From the NCBI GenBank assembly GCA_015847255.1, contig JADLZK010010870.1:124001-188000 (forward strand): DNA of 64,000 nt. The letters are read 5' to 3'. This document shows, piece by piece, positions 1 to 11,181 of this stretch. Source of the DNA: Hyparrhenia diplandra (lineage: Eukaryota > Streptophyta > Magnoliopsida > Poales > Poaceae). Under the pieces are notes generated by a model. It had not been told where the DNA came from. It saw nothing but the letters and a program-made list of their open reading frames with translations, and did no database searches. How positions within the stretch are numbered: position 1 is the stretch's first letter; every line of letters begins with the position of its first letter. The position numbers and the translations under genes were made by a program.

Positions 1-332
1 CCGGGGAGCTGGTAATGCGTACGTGAGCCAAGAGAGTTGATCCTAGACGTTTGCCCTGTACGGGTAAGCTGGTTCGACGAGGACGTCAAATTCTTAAGGG
101 TGGATGGATGTGAGACCCAGCTCTTGGGCCAAGATGATGGGCCAGTGGTGGGTGGATGTGAGACCTAGCTCTTGGGCCAAGATGATGGGCCGGGCCGATT
201 TCAAGTTACTGTAGCATCGCGAATCACTATAGCTCCGCAGGAGGTACTAAAGCTCAAACGGGTTGCTACGTAGGTGGGGTTCGCTCCTCGGTAGAGTGGG
301 TCTGAGCCATGTGCCGGGTCTGGGGTGTTACA
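1..332. repeat. LTR-like repeat edge with a 39-bp direct duplication
   Basis: The window opens inside a GC-rich repeat that ends in TGTTACA at 332, the kind of terminus seen on grass LTRs. It contains two 39-bp copies, 105-143 and 153-191, differing at one base and separated by 9 bp. No coding region is visible. The left limit lies outside the window, so the LTR assignment is inferred from the terminus and composition. The stretch 333-550 holds nothing I recognise. Confidence 0.35.
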
Positions 333-550
333 AAGGACTACTGGCATAGGGATATGACGAGGCCCTGAAGCTCATGCTCGAAAAAGATCTCAATAACGTT
401 CTGAAGTTTTTTCAATTTCAAGTTGGAGGTGGCTTTCTAGAGGTGTTTTTTCCAGCAGTGTTTTTGAGCCGATCTATTACTATTACTACATGACCCCTAA
501 GAAAAAAAGGTTTTTGGATATTTCTGAAACGCTCTTCTCTTTTTTCTTTA

Positions 551-3282
551 CTAGCAAATATGCCCGTGCGTTGCAACGGAAGATAAAACTTCATCGTAAC
601 TTTTTTTATAATCTCAATCTAAGTACTGGACAATGGAGATTTTCTTATGTGTAGATATATATGACTTGTGCTCATACGATTTAGAACAGCTCACGTGTAG
701 GAATGAGTCAATGACTGAGGGAGTCCAATTGCAAATAACCTAAACTCATGAGCCAGGATCATATAAGTTAGAATAACTAGGGAATCCCACCCGCGCGTTC
801 TTTGCGGGAATTAAGAAAAATGCAATGATCATAAGGGAAATTTTCATGATATCATGTCTCCGCATGATAGGGATATATGAGCTTATTACAGATAGTTGAA
901 ATAACAGTGTATTGAGTCTACACAGTTATTTTTAAGACCAAATTGCAGCCCCCACAAATTCATATGAAAGAGAATTTTTTTCTTACTATCAACAAATTGC
1001 AGGCACCTATAAATGCAAGCAGACTGCATGCAGATGCTAGAATAACCACATGGATGCTAGCAGAACACCAGATGGATACAATCATGAAAGAGGATGATGA
1101 GTAAAGTTGAATGATGAGTCATAGCTTAACACAAATCAAGGCACAAACTGTGTTTAGCACATTGTGATTGCCAAAAAACAGAAAAAAAAGTGTGCTTATT
1201 GTACCTCAATCAATCTGTAATGAACTCGCGGTGCTCGGCCTTTGCATTCAGAAGATGAAAAAAAATCTAAGAAGATCATTTTGTAGATGAGTATTAGTAA
1301 AATGGGTGGCCATCGAAGCTTTTGTTCGGGCAGGACCTCATAGAAAACAATAGCATGCACTTTCCTGCTTCTGAATCCAAGAGCACCCATGAATTAAGCT
1401 TCAGCCAGCCACTGGATACTTTTTTTTTAAAGAAAAGGAAACTCGAATAAGCATGCTTATTAATGGACACAACACAACACTCAAATATTTTCATCTTGGC
1501 TAGACATATGCCAATGGAGCAACATAAATGAACTTGCAAAAAAATGACATGAAGGTTTAAATTCTCCTCGGTAAATTAGTCAGCGCGATTTTAGAATTTC
1601 TGAAACTGACTTGATTTGGAAGAACAGTTACTATCCCCTCTTCACCCGAACAGAACTAAGGTAGCAGTACCATCCCCTAACTAATCCACACTACAAACCA
1701 ACAGAAAAAATTGCAACTTAATTAAAAACTGAATGATCTGTGCATGTATGTAGCACAAAGAAAAGATTAGTTTAAAAATTTATGTAGCTAGCTATCAAAA
1801 TAGTCATCTGCACATATGTTCAGGTTTCGTACAGGTTGAACTAATTAGCTGAAAAAACCAAGATGACTGGCTGGCCTCAACGAAACACAATTTGCTGAAA
1901 CTCAACAAAGAAGATACAGGCTAGCCGATTAGCTACTTACCTGTTCACATGATGCAATACTGGTGCCGATTGGCTTAGCTGAACTGAGGTCCTAAAATCA
2001 GCACGTAAGGTAAGCAAATTTTCTTGATTTTCAGAACATTCAGTGCAAAGCACACAGAAGTGCAGACGCAGATGCAATAAAGGATATGGTTGGCAGATTT
2101 GGATGATCGAGAAATAAAACAGGAAAATAAAATTGGAACATATTATTTGATTATGACAAGAATTTAATTCATGATCTTTCTACCTGAAGCAGAGTCAGTG
2201 AGTCACTTTGTCCATCTTTCCAAGAATGCCAATGGTGACATCAAAACTCCTAGCACATCTTCGATATAATTCAGATCTAGCATAGTACATTATAATTATT
2301 TGAGTTTCATTTATACCTTAATACTTGATATTATTAGCTATTGAATGTATGAGAATTAGACAGGTGTCTTACCGAGCAACAGAGTAGAACACCAAGATAT
2401 GACAATTAATGTCTCGCATTGGAATACTGGCATCTGCAAGAGCTAGTATTGCAGATTTTGATGCAAGTCGACCTTATTCCTGCTATCCACATGGTCATGG
2501 TCAAGATTATAATAATTATAAAGCATAGTCTATGGTTAACTTCCATGAAGCAAATAATAATACAGACTTGCATAGCATGTATGAGTAATATAGGTGCCCG
2601 CCCACCTGATTTCACGCACTGCCGTCAAGGCCATTCCAGAAGAAGAGGCCCTCGCCACCGGTGAACATGCTTCTCAGAAAAGTCCTCGACGGGAAGGGAG
2701 CTCGCACCGGCAAGGGAAGAGGGAAGGTCGCGTCAGCGCAGAGGCACGGCCCCTGCCCCTTGCGGGCTCAAGTGCTGGCACCGGCGCAGGAAGATGGAGA
2801 GGCAGAAACGACGGCGCGCGGAAGAGACGGGCGGCGAGCGGCACGGGTGACGGCGGGTGGACGGGCGGCGGCGGTCTCCTGTAGCGACGGATGGACGGGC
2901 GGCGGCGGGTAGACGCAGCTCTCCTGTGGCGGCGATGGAAGAGGATTGGCGGCGTCCGAGAGGAGCGTGCGGGATGGGGAGACGAACGGCGGCCTCGAGG
3001 AGTGTGCGAGATGGAGATGCGGATGGCGAGTGCGCTGCTGCTCTTAATCACGCGCACGGGCAAGGGAGGAGGCAGCGCGGGGGAGGGGAGGAGGCGGCGT
3101 GGGAGTACACGGGCGGCCGCGCGACGGAGTTACGAAGGGGAAGAGGCCGCGCACAGGAAAGAACAGAGGACGCGCTGCTAGGCAGGTTTGCTAAGTTTCA
3201 GTTAGCATTGACGTGGACCAATGAGAGGCCTGAGAATTGCTTAAGGATGGTTAGTGGGGTTCTCCTATATAGGAGTTATAGA
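551..3282 (-). mobile_element. Helitron, non-autonomous, carrying gene fragments
   Basis: Read on the minus strand the element starts with TCTATAACTCC (plus 3282) after an A, and ends with CTAG (plus 551-554) before a T. This is the A|TC...CTAG|T layout of Helitron insertion. A GC-rich hairpin, ccgttgcaacgcacgg, sits about 10 nt before the CTAG end, where Helitrons carry their 3' hairpin. There are no terminal inverted repeats and no target duplication. The 2.73 kb body has no Rep/helicase ORF, so it is non-autonomous. It includes damaged RRP41-like exons near 2184-2482 and a GC-rich block at 2600-3180 resembling a captured 5' exon with a good GT donor on the minus strand (about 2606). The capture reading is inference; the termini are seen directly. 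Confidence 0.75.
2184..2482 (-). pseudogene. RRP41: Captured exons of exosome subunit RRP41-like RNase PH protein
   Basis: Two minus-strand blocks resemble neighbouring exons of the exosome core subunit RRP41. The first, 2408-2482, encodes GIRSTCI and, after a one-base shift, AILALADASIPMRDI. The second, 2184-2283, encodes LLDLNYIED and, after another shift, DVTIGILGKMDKVT. In the family these segments lie in the same order, about a dozen residues apart. RRP41 is a ring subunit of the RNA exosome, acting in 3'-5' RNA processing. Here the reading frames are broken and neither the N-terminal half nor the C-terminal tail was found, so this is a transposon-borne fragment. Position inside the Helitron points to gene capture. 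The parent gene is not in the window. Confidence 0.65.
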
Positions 3283-3939
3283 TTTGCTTCTAAAGAACTA
3301 AACAAAGTCTGATTCTAATATATATTGTATTCTGATTCTAACAAATATTGTATTGAACTACGATGCAAGCAATTAATTTTCGTTCTCAAAACCTTTTTAT
3401 GTGTACGTACATATGTACTCTAGTAAAATATCTAGGTGTTTATGTTTTGATTTGGTTCAACCAGCATGCGGAGTTGCATGTGAATTCCAATTTCGTTTTT
3501 AATTACACTTTGGGTTTTGATATCTTGAATCCCTAACTTTGAATGTAGCGTATGGAATATGGATTTTGAAGTTGGATCCTTGTTCTTGTTCTTATTTTGG
3601 AACTGTAGCCCGAGCAGGATAGCTTGAGTCTTATACGTCGTTTCATGACTTAGAACGGCAAATATCTGAGAAGTCCGAACATTTTTGGAAAAAGATAGGA
3701 AAGAAAATAGATAAAGATAGAAGAGAAAAGAAATAGAGATATCCTTCTGCTATTTGGATTAGGATTCCTATTCGATACTTATATAAAGTCCTGTATAGGC
3801 CTAGGCTGTGCAATTTTGTTGGTCCACGCTGCCTCACAGGCCCACTTATCGACAAATCCAATCTAAACCGTTGATGCTAATCCGATGGCCGAGGGACGAT
3901 CCTACGGTCCGCATTACACCGGAAATTTTCTATTTATTA

Positions 3940-4000
<61 letters not shown>

Positions 4001-5212
4001 TCTGTTTGTTTGGATTGTAATCTCCTTTCTAGCTTTTGTGGCGTGTCAAAACTACTGTATATCTGAACTTACTCTGTAAGCTGGGTAATCCCAGCAATAC
4101 GTTGCTTTGGGTTTCAATATAAAAGCGGGCCGGGGTTTGCCCATGTGTTGTCTAAACACGGGCCGTGTACAGGCTGCTTCACATCTCAGCCCATATGACC
4201 ATACACAAATCACTTCCTGGAGGCCCATAATTAAGATTAGTGGCTGCTAATTAATTTTGCTCTCGGCAAAGCCGCATATGAGCAAGAATGTTTGATGGTG
4301 AGGGGCCATTCATGATGAGTACTATACGAGATGAGCCCATTTTGATTAATCAAACCTTCTTATCTTACTAATTAATTAGTCTTTTGCTGCTCACAATATG
4401 TTTTGGTATAGCTAGCCCATATATGTGACAAGTATACTATGCTTATGAAATTTCCCTTTTCTCCTAAGAGCACAAATATTGTATGCCAAAATTTCGTCAT
4501 TCAGCCTACCAACAAGGAACTATAAAAAGCCTCATAGTGAAACTCTTCCTGCTCAACCTCGTAGTGTTGGGGCTGATCTCCCTAGGCAGATGGGAATCAA
4601 GACTTGCAGGGTAGGCTGTACACCTCTATATAGCTCTAAAACTGATATATAAGTCATGTTCACGATTTTGAGCGGTCCAATCAAACGCCCACATGATTAG
4701 AACTGGACAGAGCAGTGCAGTTGGAGCTAGGTGGGGCTACCTAGCTCGGTTGATGTTTATATTAATGGTGTTACTCACTTTTAATTAGCGATTCGAGATA
4801 TTTTACTCACATTAGTAAACCAGGTTGTAATAATAAAATGTTGCTAACTAAAATGCTAACATGCAATAAGCCCATGTAAGCTTGCATGTCATATATTTTT
4901 TGCATGTACCTACTGAGTACGACATATTGTCACCCTCAAATAAAGGTTGCTCAGAGGATCAAGATTGGGAGGAGTTTCCTGAAGACTTACCCAGGTTTTA
5001 GGTGCATGTTAGTGTCGTCGACCTTCCTGTGGAAAGGTGGAGCCGCTAAGATGTCATCGTCGTCTTTAATTTTGTTGAACGCTCTCGTTTATGTTTCCAC
5101 TAGACTTTGATACAGGCTCGTACATGTAATCGTTTTACTCTCTTTTGTACGAACACTATATTAGACCATTAATAATATTGTTGCATGTGTGAAAATTAAT
5201 CCTCAGACACAT
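3283..5212. other. AT-rich intergenic stretch, no gene seen
   Basis: No convincing exon, RNA gene or element end was found on either strand here. It contains a (TA)29 microsatellite at 3941-3998 and otherwise unique-looking AT-rich DNA. Confidence 0.6.
3941..3998. repeat. (TA)29 microsatellite
   Basis: Fifty-eight bases of uninterrupted TA dinucleotide, long enough to be length-polymorphic and able to extrude a cruciform. Confidence 0.95.
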
Positions 5213-5227
5213 ACTAGCATTAATGTT

Positions 5228-5708
5228 AAGACATATGCTTGGGCCATCTGGAAAAAACGGAAAGACATATGCTTCGAGGGGAAAAATCCATAATCCCCTA
5301 GAGATTCAAAGCCATGCATGCTCTTTGATGAAAATCTGGGCATGTCTTCAAAAGGGCGATGACAAGGAGCAGTGGACAAGCGCCGTGGAGGCGACGCTGA
5401 GGTTTGCGATCAACCTGTTGCATCAAGGACACAATCCCCACGCGCAACCCAACCTGCTGATGGATGCTGAGGGCGATGATAACCCGGAGCAGAATCGTGC
5501 TAGGTGTCCATGTTTTGTCACAACTTTTGTTGTCTATGTTGGAAGGTTTGGGTGTTCTGTTAGTGACCCGTGGTGGTAGTGTCGGGGTTGATGTAGTCCC
5601 CCATGTGATCCTGCTCTGAACTGTCTTTTTCTTTTCTGAACTATCTTAAAACTCGATGTTGTATTTCCATTGTCTCTAATGGAAATAGGGAAGCCCCTTG
5701 TTCGAAAA
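5228..5708 (+). mobile_element. 5'-truncated LINE copy with 15-bp target duplication
   Basis: The insert is bounded by perfect 15-bp direct repeats, actagcattaatgtt, at 5213-5227 and 5709-5723. It begins inside the coding tail of a plant L1-type LINE: the first codons read AWAIWKKRKDICFEGKNP, typical of the region after the RT zinc-binding (zf-RVT) domain. It ends in a short A-rich tail (cgaaaaa). About 480 bp remain of what would be a multi-kilobase element, so it is dead on arrival. The duplication marks target-primed reverse transcription and is still perfect, suggesting a fairly recent insertion. Confidence 0.88.
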
Positions 5709-5723
5709 ACTAGCATTAATGTT

Positions 5724-6700
5724 TATATAGCATGCCCGCATCAGAGAAGTGTCGACAATTAAATCGGTAACACACCAAATAAAGAGTTAGATCGCTCGAT
5801 GTAGGGCAGGTTGAATTTGAAAATCGGCCAACGCCTAGGGATATCCACACCTGGGCCTTGTGCCTCCAGCGATGAGCGCAATATGCAAGACACGTTGCCG
5901 GAGGAGCCTTGCCGGGAGCGCGATATGCAAGACACACCGGCGAAGTCTCTTGAAGCCCCACACCGGGGACGGACCACGTGAGGGCGTGCAGCAGCTATGG
6001 GCTGCTCTAGCTGGCATGACCGCTCTAGAGCCTTGTTGTTGTCGATCTCTCGTTCATGGCAGCGACAACGAAGAAGAAGGAGAGGTAGTTAATCCACCCG
6101 AAGGTCTGTAGTAGATGTGTTTGACGATTGGATAGATGAGATCTCAATCGGCCATGAACCTCTTACTATATAGAGGGGGTGGTCTTATCACCTTAGGAAA
6201 CGCATTAGATATGTTTCCAATCACCAAATCTTTCAAAAACGATTAGAAACGAGATCGGTCCGAAACAGGCCGGGCGGCCGACCCGACGTAGACGCGCCCG
6301 CGCCGACGCAGGAGGCCAGCGTCCGGTGCCCACTCAAACGCTGACCAGATGCTTGCAGCGCGGGCATCGCCGGATGCCACGCCGGACGCCGCGAGGTCCA
6401 GCGCCCAACGACGCTAGACGTAGTCCAGAGGACTGCATCCCAAGGCACCGCCCGACGCCCAGGCCTGAACCGCAAGATGCACCGAGCCGGTGTCTTTTTC
6501 GCCGGGGCGTCGGACCGCCCGAGTCGACAGCGCCGGATGCTTCGACCGAGCTCCAGCGTCCGCACTTGTCTTCATCGTCTCTCGAAGTTTTTGACCTTGC
6601 CGTTCCGTCTCAATCACATCTATAGCCTCTTTGACACATCTAAATTACCGAAAATATATCTAGACAATTTTGAGTGTCAACATATGCCCCTTTGTTTTCC
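5724..6700 (-). repeat. Probable 3' LTR and polypurine tract of a minus-strand gypsy element
   Basis: On the minus strand a purine-rich tract, ggaaaacaaaggggcata (plus 6683-6700), is followed immediately by TGTTGACACTC, the expected PPT-to-LTR junction. The LTR would run leftwards from 6682. Its outer end is not resolved; GC-rich sequence continues to about 6240 and AT-richer DNA to 5724. No TSD was found. Confidence 0.4.
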
Positions 6701-7360
6701 GGTGAACGATGCATGATCCTGAAAACACTTCTTAAACCATGATTATCATTTTATTGCTGCCTTGCACAAAGAATTCACCAATGCTTGTTGTTTGCTGTCA
6801 TGGACTTGTCTGTCATATCATCCTCATTCCTTTAACAATTTCTCATATAGGCACAATCAAAGCACTCAATTGCAGCAATGCCCAACTCATCGGCTATCTA
6901 GTGTCTAAGAACGATACATGTATCAGCCATCATTGGGAGCGAACTTAGACCTCAAAGCCCATAGAATCCTCCTATAACCATCTTGCTTCATCAGGACCTC
7001 AATATTTTTAATAACAAATTTTCGGCGGTTCTCCGATAAAGCTTATCCATTTCAAAACACCTCGCCGAACACTTTGCGTTAGCCGTAGAGCTTGGATCCT
7101 GCGAAAAGTTCAACAAAAGAGCACTCCAATCTTCTAAATTGGTGCTAGAAATTATTAGAAATAATTTAGACCCATTTGAAATTTCCTCGTGTAAAATTAC
7201 ATGACCGATAGAAAATCAGCAGAGCCGATTTGAATAATCGGCTTAGCCGATCGGTGGCCACCCGGGGCTGAGTCGGCCTGGCCGCATGCTGAAAACGGCT
7301 TGGCTGCCTCGAGGTCAGTGTCGCTACTCTGACCTGGTTTAGCTCGGTGCTAGCTTAGCT

Positions 7361-8703
7361 TTTTTTTTAGATAAAGGAAATTATATTCCGGCTTCAGTCA
7401 TCCGAGGATGCATCAGGCCAACACAATTACAACTGAACGACAGTGTTACAGGTAAGACAAAGGTCACCCGAATACACTGGTGCACTCTGAAAATAAAACA
7501 AACAAAACCCATCCACCATTGGAGACTCCGGATCCTGTGACCTGGCAACAGCATAACGCCCCATAAGTGTGTGCAATGAGTCGCCACCTTGATGCCGGCG
7601 CCAGCCGACATCCAATGGATCTTCCACCAGCGACGTCTCCAACGAGAAAATGACATCCAAAGACGCCATCGCCGCCCACCCAACTGGTGCTGGTTTTCAC
7701 CGCAGAGATCCACTTGAAAAAGACGGCGCCTCCAGCGAGGAAAGTGGCGCCCTCGGGCGTCACCGCCGTCATATATAGTGAGCGGCCAATGCCATGTCCT
7801 TTGGGTCCATGCCGTTACGCCAACCGCCGGCGACGTGCACCATCGCCGAAATACAGATCTGGAAAACAAATGCCGACGTCCGCTGCCATCCTCGCCGTCC
7901 CTTTCCACGAATCCTCCACCTTGACGAACTGTGGAAGCCACCATGGCCGGCCACCGGGTTCATCCCCGATACGGCCAACCCAATTGCTTCATTGTCGCCG
8001 CCGTCCGAAAACACCGCCACCATGGTCAACGAACTGCGACGCCCATCTTCTGGGGTCGCCGGATCAGCCCGCACTGGGTTCTCCAGCGCCCCGATGTGGG
8101 CTGTCGGCTGCGCCACCATGGGAAGAGGAATGCCCGGCGGTGGAGCACGGAGGCCGCCACCGTCGAACCGGTCGCCGCTGCTCCGTCCGAAGCCCCTGCG
8201 CTCCTCCCACCACCGCCCGGCGTCGCCCGCATTGCCTCCCTCCGAAGACCCCTGCAGTGCCGCCGTCGGATGCCACCGCCCGCGCAACATCCGTCGCGCC
8301 CGCCGCTGCAGCCCAACCCGGCCGGCCCGCACAACCGGGCGTGGGAGCACGGATCGGCGTCGGCGCCCGGCCCGTGCCACCATCGGAACCCTCCGGCACC
8401 GCTGCACCGTCGAGACTCCCCGCCGCACGGCCTTCTCCACCATCCCGACACCTCGCCCACAGCCTCGGCGCGCCCCCCCGCGCGCGCGCCGCCATCGCCG
8501 CCGAGATCCACCCCCTGGCGTGACCTCGCGACCCTCTGGTGAGGCCTGCGCCGCCGCCCTCCTTGGGAGCGCTCGGATTCCCGGGCGGCCTTCCTCCGGC
8601 GGCGGCGGGGTGGAGAATGGGTGGAGAGGGCCTGAGACGGCGGCGCTAGGGTTGGGACCCTGAAGTCGCCCGCGGGGGGACGACCTGGACTCCGTTCCAG
8701 TAG
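7361..8703 (-). mobile_element. GC-rich LINE-type retroposon with poly(A) and 19-bp target duplication
   Basis: Perfect 19-bp direct repeats, gctcggtgctagcttagct, at 7342-7360 and 8704-8722 bracket a 1.34 kb insert. The insert has a T-run (7361-7368) at its left edge, which is a poly(A) tail on the minus strand. The last transcribed bases, tttcctttatct before the A-run, match the 3' ends of rice LINEs. The 5' two thirds are extremely GC-rich and open in several frames by composition alone. No RT or endonuclease domain was found. It is therefore either a non-autonomous LINE derivative or a retroposed GC-rich transcript. Long ORFs in this block are not credible genes. Confidence 0.82.
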
Positions 8704-9402
8704 GCTCGGTGCTAGCTTAGCTACCTGAACGCCGACACCAATGCACGTATCTGGCCTAGCCGGATTGGGCTCGGCTTGGCCGACCTGCACCAGATTTATT
8801 CGGCCAAGCCGATGGGTCAATCGGCTAGACAGTTCCAGCTACAGCAGCATGTTGGCACCCAAACCAAGTCTTTGGCCTCTCAATAAATCGCGCAATGCAT
8901 CCTTCAATTTATTAATCCGATAGTCAACCCACATGCACGTTTAGATTCGAGCTTTGCCTAATTTTGGCAAGCAACAACATGGCAGCAGCCTGCACAACCT
9001 GACGATATTGCAGGGCTAAAAATAGACACTTGCAAAGCCTAGCCGATCTCCAAAGCGGCTAAGCTGGTTGGGCAGCACAGAGCAAGCATGCCGGCATGGC
9101 ATGTTGACCAATCGCCCAAGCCGACAGTGTCCATCTCCTTCATTACTTAATCATCATCTCTGGCATGTGTCAGAATTTTCCGTATCTTGCATTCTTGTTG
9201 TCACATGCATATGAAAGCACAAGACTAGCGTACACGGAAGTAGAGGTACAGCTAGGTGCTCTCAGGAGTCAATCGGTTTAGCTGCTCAGCTTGCCGGCCA
9301 AGCCGTTCGCAGCATCAGCCGGCGCCTAAACTGGTTTCCAAACCAGCTGAGCCGATTTAGCATATCAGCAGCAGGCAACCGGCTTGGTCGGTTTAAAACC
9401 CA

Positions 9403-9708
9403 TTAAGCCGATTTTTCATAAAGAGCCTCTTCTATCGTCTCAAAGCCAGTAAGATCTCTCCCTGACAAACAACTCATATCACCATGCCACCCGAGCGAAG
9501 GGGCAACAGCCACAGCATAGGCCGAGGAATCTGCATGAACGGTCTCAACTTTATCATCCACCCACTGAATGATGAACTGGTGCAAGCTGGAGGGCACACA
9601 TATATTACTATGAATCCATTCACGCCCAAGAATCACATTATAGCTCCATTGCACCTCTGTGATGGAGAAGGTAGTGGTCAATGTTTTGCTTCTAACTGTA
9701 AGCTTCAT
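9403..9708 (-). pseudogene. Gypsy retroelement protease-region fragment
   Basis: About 100 residues carry the block YNVILGREWIHSN and CVPSSLHQF followed by IQW and an acidic stretch. This is characteristic of the retropepsin domain end in grass Ty3/gypsy polyproteins (usual form YN.LLGRDWIH). The catalytic DSG segment should lie upstream, but a MITE and decay intervene. It is open only over this length, with no RT following. Confidence 0.75.
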
Positions 9709-9850
9709 CGAAGAAAGTCCCTTGGCGAAATAATTTCTTTGCCTCCAACACCTTTGATCTTCCTCTTGGTTTTAAGTCTTCATCAGATCCGCCAATCTTC
9801 TTGTAAAGCGAGTATGGCATTAAATTCACACTAGCGCCACAATCCACTAA

Positions 9851-10094
9851 GAGCAAGTATTATAATACAGTCGGCGGCTGGCTGTAAAGATCCTTACAGC
9901 CTACTTCTCAGCCCACCTGTACAATGGTTAAATCTTCAGCATTTAATAATGGGCCCAGTTATCTGTCTTACAAAGTTTCTTGGTTCCTGTGTCCAAGCCG
10001 GCTGTAAGCTTACAGCCTGCTTCTCCTCTCTCTCCTCCCTTCTCTCCTCCACGTCATCATTTAGCCGGCTTACAGCCTTCTATAATACTTGCTC
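9851..10094. mobile_element. Tourist-type MITE
   Basis: A 244-bp element begins GAGCAAGTATTATA and ends with its inverted complement TATAATACTTGCTC, flanked on both sides by the trinucleotide TAA (9848-9850 and 10095-10097). TAA/TTA duplications and short inverted ends identify PIF/Harbinger-related Tourist MITEs. It carries no coding sequence and lies within the gypsy gag-pol remnant, so it inserted later. Confidence 0.85.
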
Positions 10095-10142
10095 TAACAT
10101 CTTGTTGACAAGAATGTCGTTGATATAGCCCATACAGTGGTT

Positions 10143-11176
10143 CTAAGTCGGCTCAGCCGACTCAAAATCTAGCTCAACCGATTTTGAGAAGGCAACTCTT
10201 TTCCTTGACCGAGGGAAAATTGGATCCTTGTTGGATGTTTCTTTCCCTATCTCCATTAGCTCTTCTTGTTTAAGCTTCATGCAACGAGCTCGCTGAAGTT
10301 TGCGCTTTTGTGTCTTCGACAAACCTGAAGGGCACCATGATGGTTGGATGTTCTTGGGAGTCAATATGTTACTACGAGCTTCACGATTACTAGCATCAGC
10401 ACCTTTAATATCTTCTCCACATCTGACTGGTCCAGATTGTCATTGACAATCGGTCCATTACATTCTTTGATTGGAGCACCTGCAGAGCGGATTTTGATGA
10501 CTATTTACTCATCGGCCTCCCTCGTAGGACTCATTAGACCTTGCTTGCTCTTTAACACATATATTTTCTTTCTTGATGCTTGACCCTTTTGTTGGACCTA
10601 ATTAGCAAGTTTGTGCAAGACCGGCTTAATCGGTCCTTCCTTATCGAAGCACGATTGGTTGTGGCTCAATTGGCTATGAGGCAAGCATCGCTGCTCATTA
10701 TGGGTTACACCAAAGACACGCCCTCCTTTGGTGAGGATATTGACGCATTAATGGGCGAGGGGCGAATACTCCATCTTTATATGTGTGCTGCATTTTTTGT
10801 TTATAAATAGCTTGACGGATTTGAGAAATTGGGCTTGTTAATTTTTTATGTCCACTGGCTTTAAAATCAGTTTGGTCGACTTTTAAAGTCGGTCTTATCA
10901 ATCCTTCTTGAACAATAGTGCTAGTGACTGACCTCTGTTTATCCATGGGAGTTTGTGCTTGCCCCCCAAGTCTAGAAGAATTGATAGTGATCTTGAGACT
11001 CTCTCGACCATTATCGGATTTTTCTAGCACCACCTCGCGATCTGAGACTTGCTTTCCTTTCTTCGGTTCTCTAGGCTCGCCGATCTGGGAGAGGAGTGGA
11101 GAGCTGGCGAGCCACGGTGCATAGAGAGGGGAGGGAGCCGTGCAGGGACGAGAGAAGCCACAACGGACCATGGGTC
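10143..11176 (-). pseudogene. Gypsy gag-pol linker fragments
   Basis: Minus-strand open segments at 10143-10364 and 10698-11176 are rich in Lys, Glu and Ser. The first holds a PSGLSKTQKRKLQRAR segment like the linker between gag and protease in grass gypsy polyproteins (usual form LTKTQRRRLQR). The segments are separated by stops and frameshifts. They belong with the protease fragment at 9403-9708. The element is cut on this side by the solo LTR starting at 11182. Confidence 0.5.
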
Positions 11177-11181
11177 GCGGG

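Larger units (their letters stand above)
6683..11181 (-). mobile_element. Decayed Ty3/gypsy retrotransposon body, interrupted by later insertions
   Basis: Minus-strand fragments of gag-pol remain at 9403-9708 (protease region) and 10143-11176 (linker sequence upstream of it). The part between 6700 and 9400 shows no RT or integrase. Instead it holds many scattered short copies of agccgat/atcggct, typical of non-coding filler in grass gypsy elements. The element is interrupted by a retroposon (7361-8703), a Tourist MITE (9851-10094) and, at its right side, a solo LTR (11182-14651). Without RT it cannot move by itself. The 5' LTR was not recognised. Confidence 0.55.

Noticed and set aside
7687..8820. 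Long overlapping ORFs on both strands (up to 289 codons)
   Set aside because: They lie in a GC-rich retroposon with few chance stops, show no domain and overlap in several frames.
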